A stretch of DNA of 6,538 bases, from assembly GCA_027080245.1 (NCBI GenBank), contig JALWSN010000248.1, positions 1-6,538 of the forward strand, read 5' to 3'. Shown here one piece after another: positions 6,482-6,538 of this stretch (the first letter of the stretch is position 1; the number at the start of each line of letters is the position of its first letter). The DNA comes from Ignavibacteriales bacterium (GTDB taxonomy: Bacteria > Bacteroidota > Ignavibacteria > Ignavibacteriales > Melioribacteraceae). The notes below the pieces were generated by a model. The model saw only the letters and a program-made list of their open reading frames with translations. It had not been told where the DNA came from and ran no database searches. The translations under genes were made by a program, and so were the position numbers.

Positions 6482-6538
6482 ATGAAAAAGCAGAAAGTAA
6501 TCTTTTTATTAATGGCTGTTACGCTTCTATTTATTGGC
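6482..6538 (+). CDS. Start of an exported protein (partial, continues beyond window)
   Basis: Only 19 codons are visible: MKKQKVIFLLMAVTLLFIG. Two or three lysines followed by a long hydrophobic stretch are typical of a Sec or lipoprotein signal peptide; the cleavage site lies beyond the edge. AGGGG at 6471-6475, 6 nt before the ATG, can serve as the ribosome site. The start lies only 21 bp after the terminator's T-run. The product cannot be identified. Proximity and shared export suggest, but do not prove, a link to the preceding secreted protein. Confidence 0.7.
   Translation, partial: MKKQKVIFLLMAVTLLFIG

Overview
The window looks like chromosomal DNA from an Ignavibacteria-type member of the Bacteroidota/Chlorobi group. 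The main clue is the exported protein at the right end: its C-terminus carries a type IX secretion sorting domain with the NYPNPFNP motif and a GIYFY strand, in the style common in that lineage. The base composition is fairly AT-rich, and the intergenic DNA is very AT-rich.

Positions 1-5059 hold one tightly packed gene set on the minus strand. In transcription order it runs: rsmB (16S rRNA cytosine-C5 methyltransferase), a RodZ-like membrane-anchored helix-turn-helix protein, ligA (NAD-dependent DNA ligase), a small glycosyltransferase-9-like protein of unknown function, and a STAS-domain anti-sigma-factor antagonist cut by the left window edge. The gaps are 2 nt, 2 nt, a 4-nt overlap and 25 nt, so a single transcript with translational coupling is likely. 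The set combines ribosome maturation, cell shape, DNA replication/repair and a partner-switching regulator. These are housekeeping jobs, with no sign of a mobile element or defence island.

Positions 5060-5474 form a 415-bp AT-rich divergent spacer. It contains a hairpin followed by a T-run in the rsmB leader direction, a locally GC-richer patch with an inverted repeat, a CRP/FNR-family-like operator, a plausible sigma70-type promoter and a strong ribosome binding site, the last three facing right.

Positions 5475-6413 on the plus strand encode a 312-residue secreted protein: a signal peptide, about 200 beta-rich residues not recognised as a family, and the type IX sorting domain. A strong intrinsic terminator follows. 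Only 21 bp later begins another gene, of which only the first 19 codons (a signal-peptide-like N-terminus) are visible.

I found no convincing new multi-gene system. The points most worth a second look are the divergent spacer (operator and leader hairpin), the orphan half-glycosyltransferase in the ligA operon, the uncharacterised secreted protein, and the terminator placed just before the next gene.
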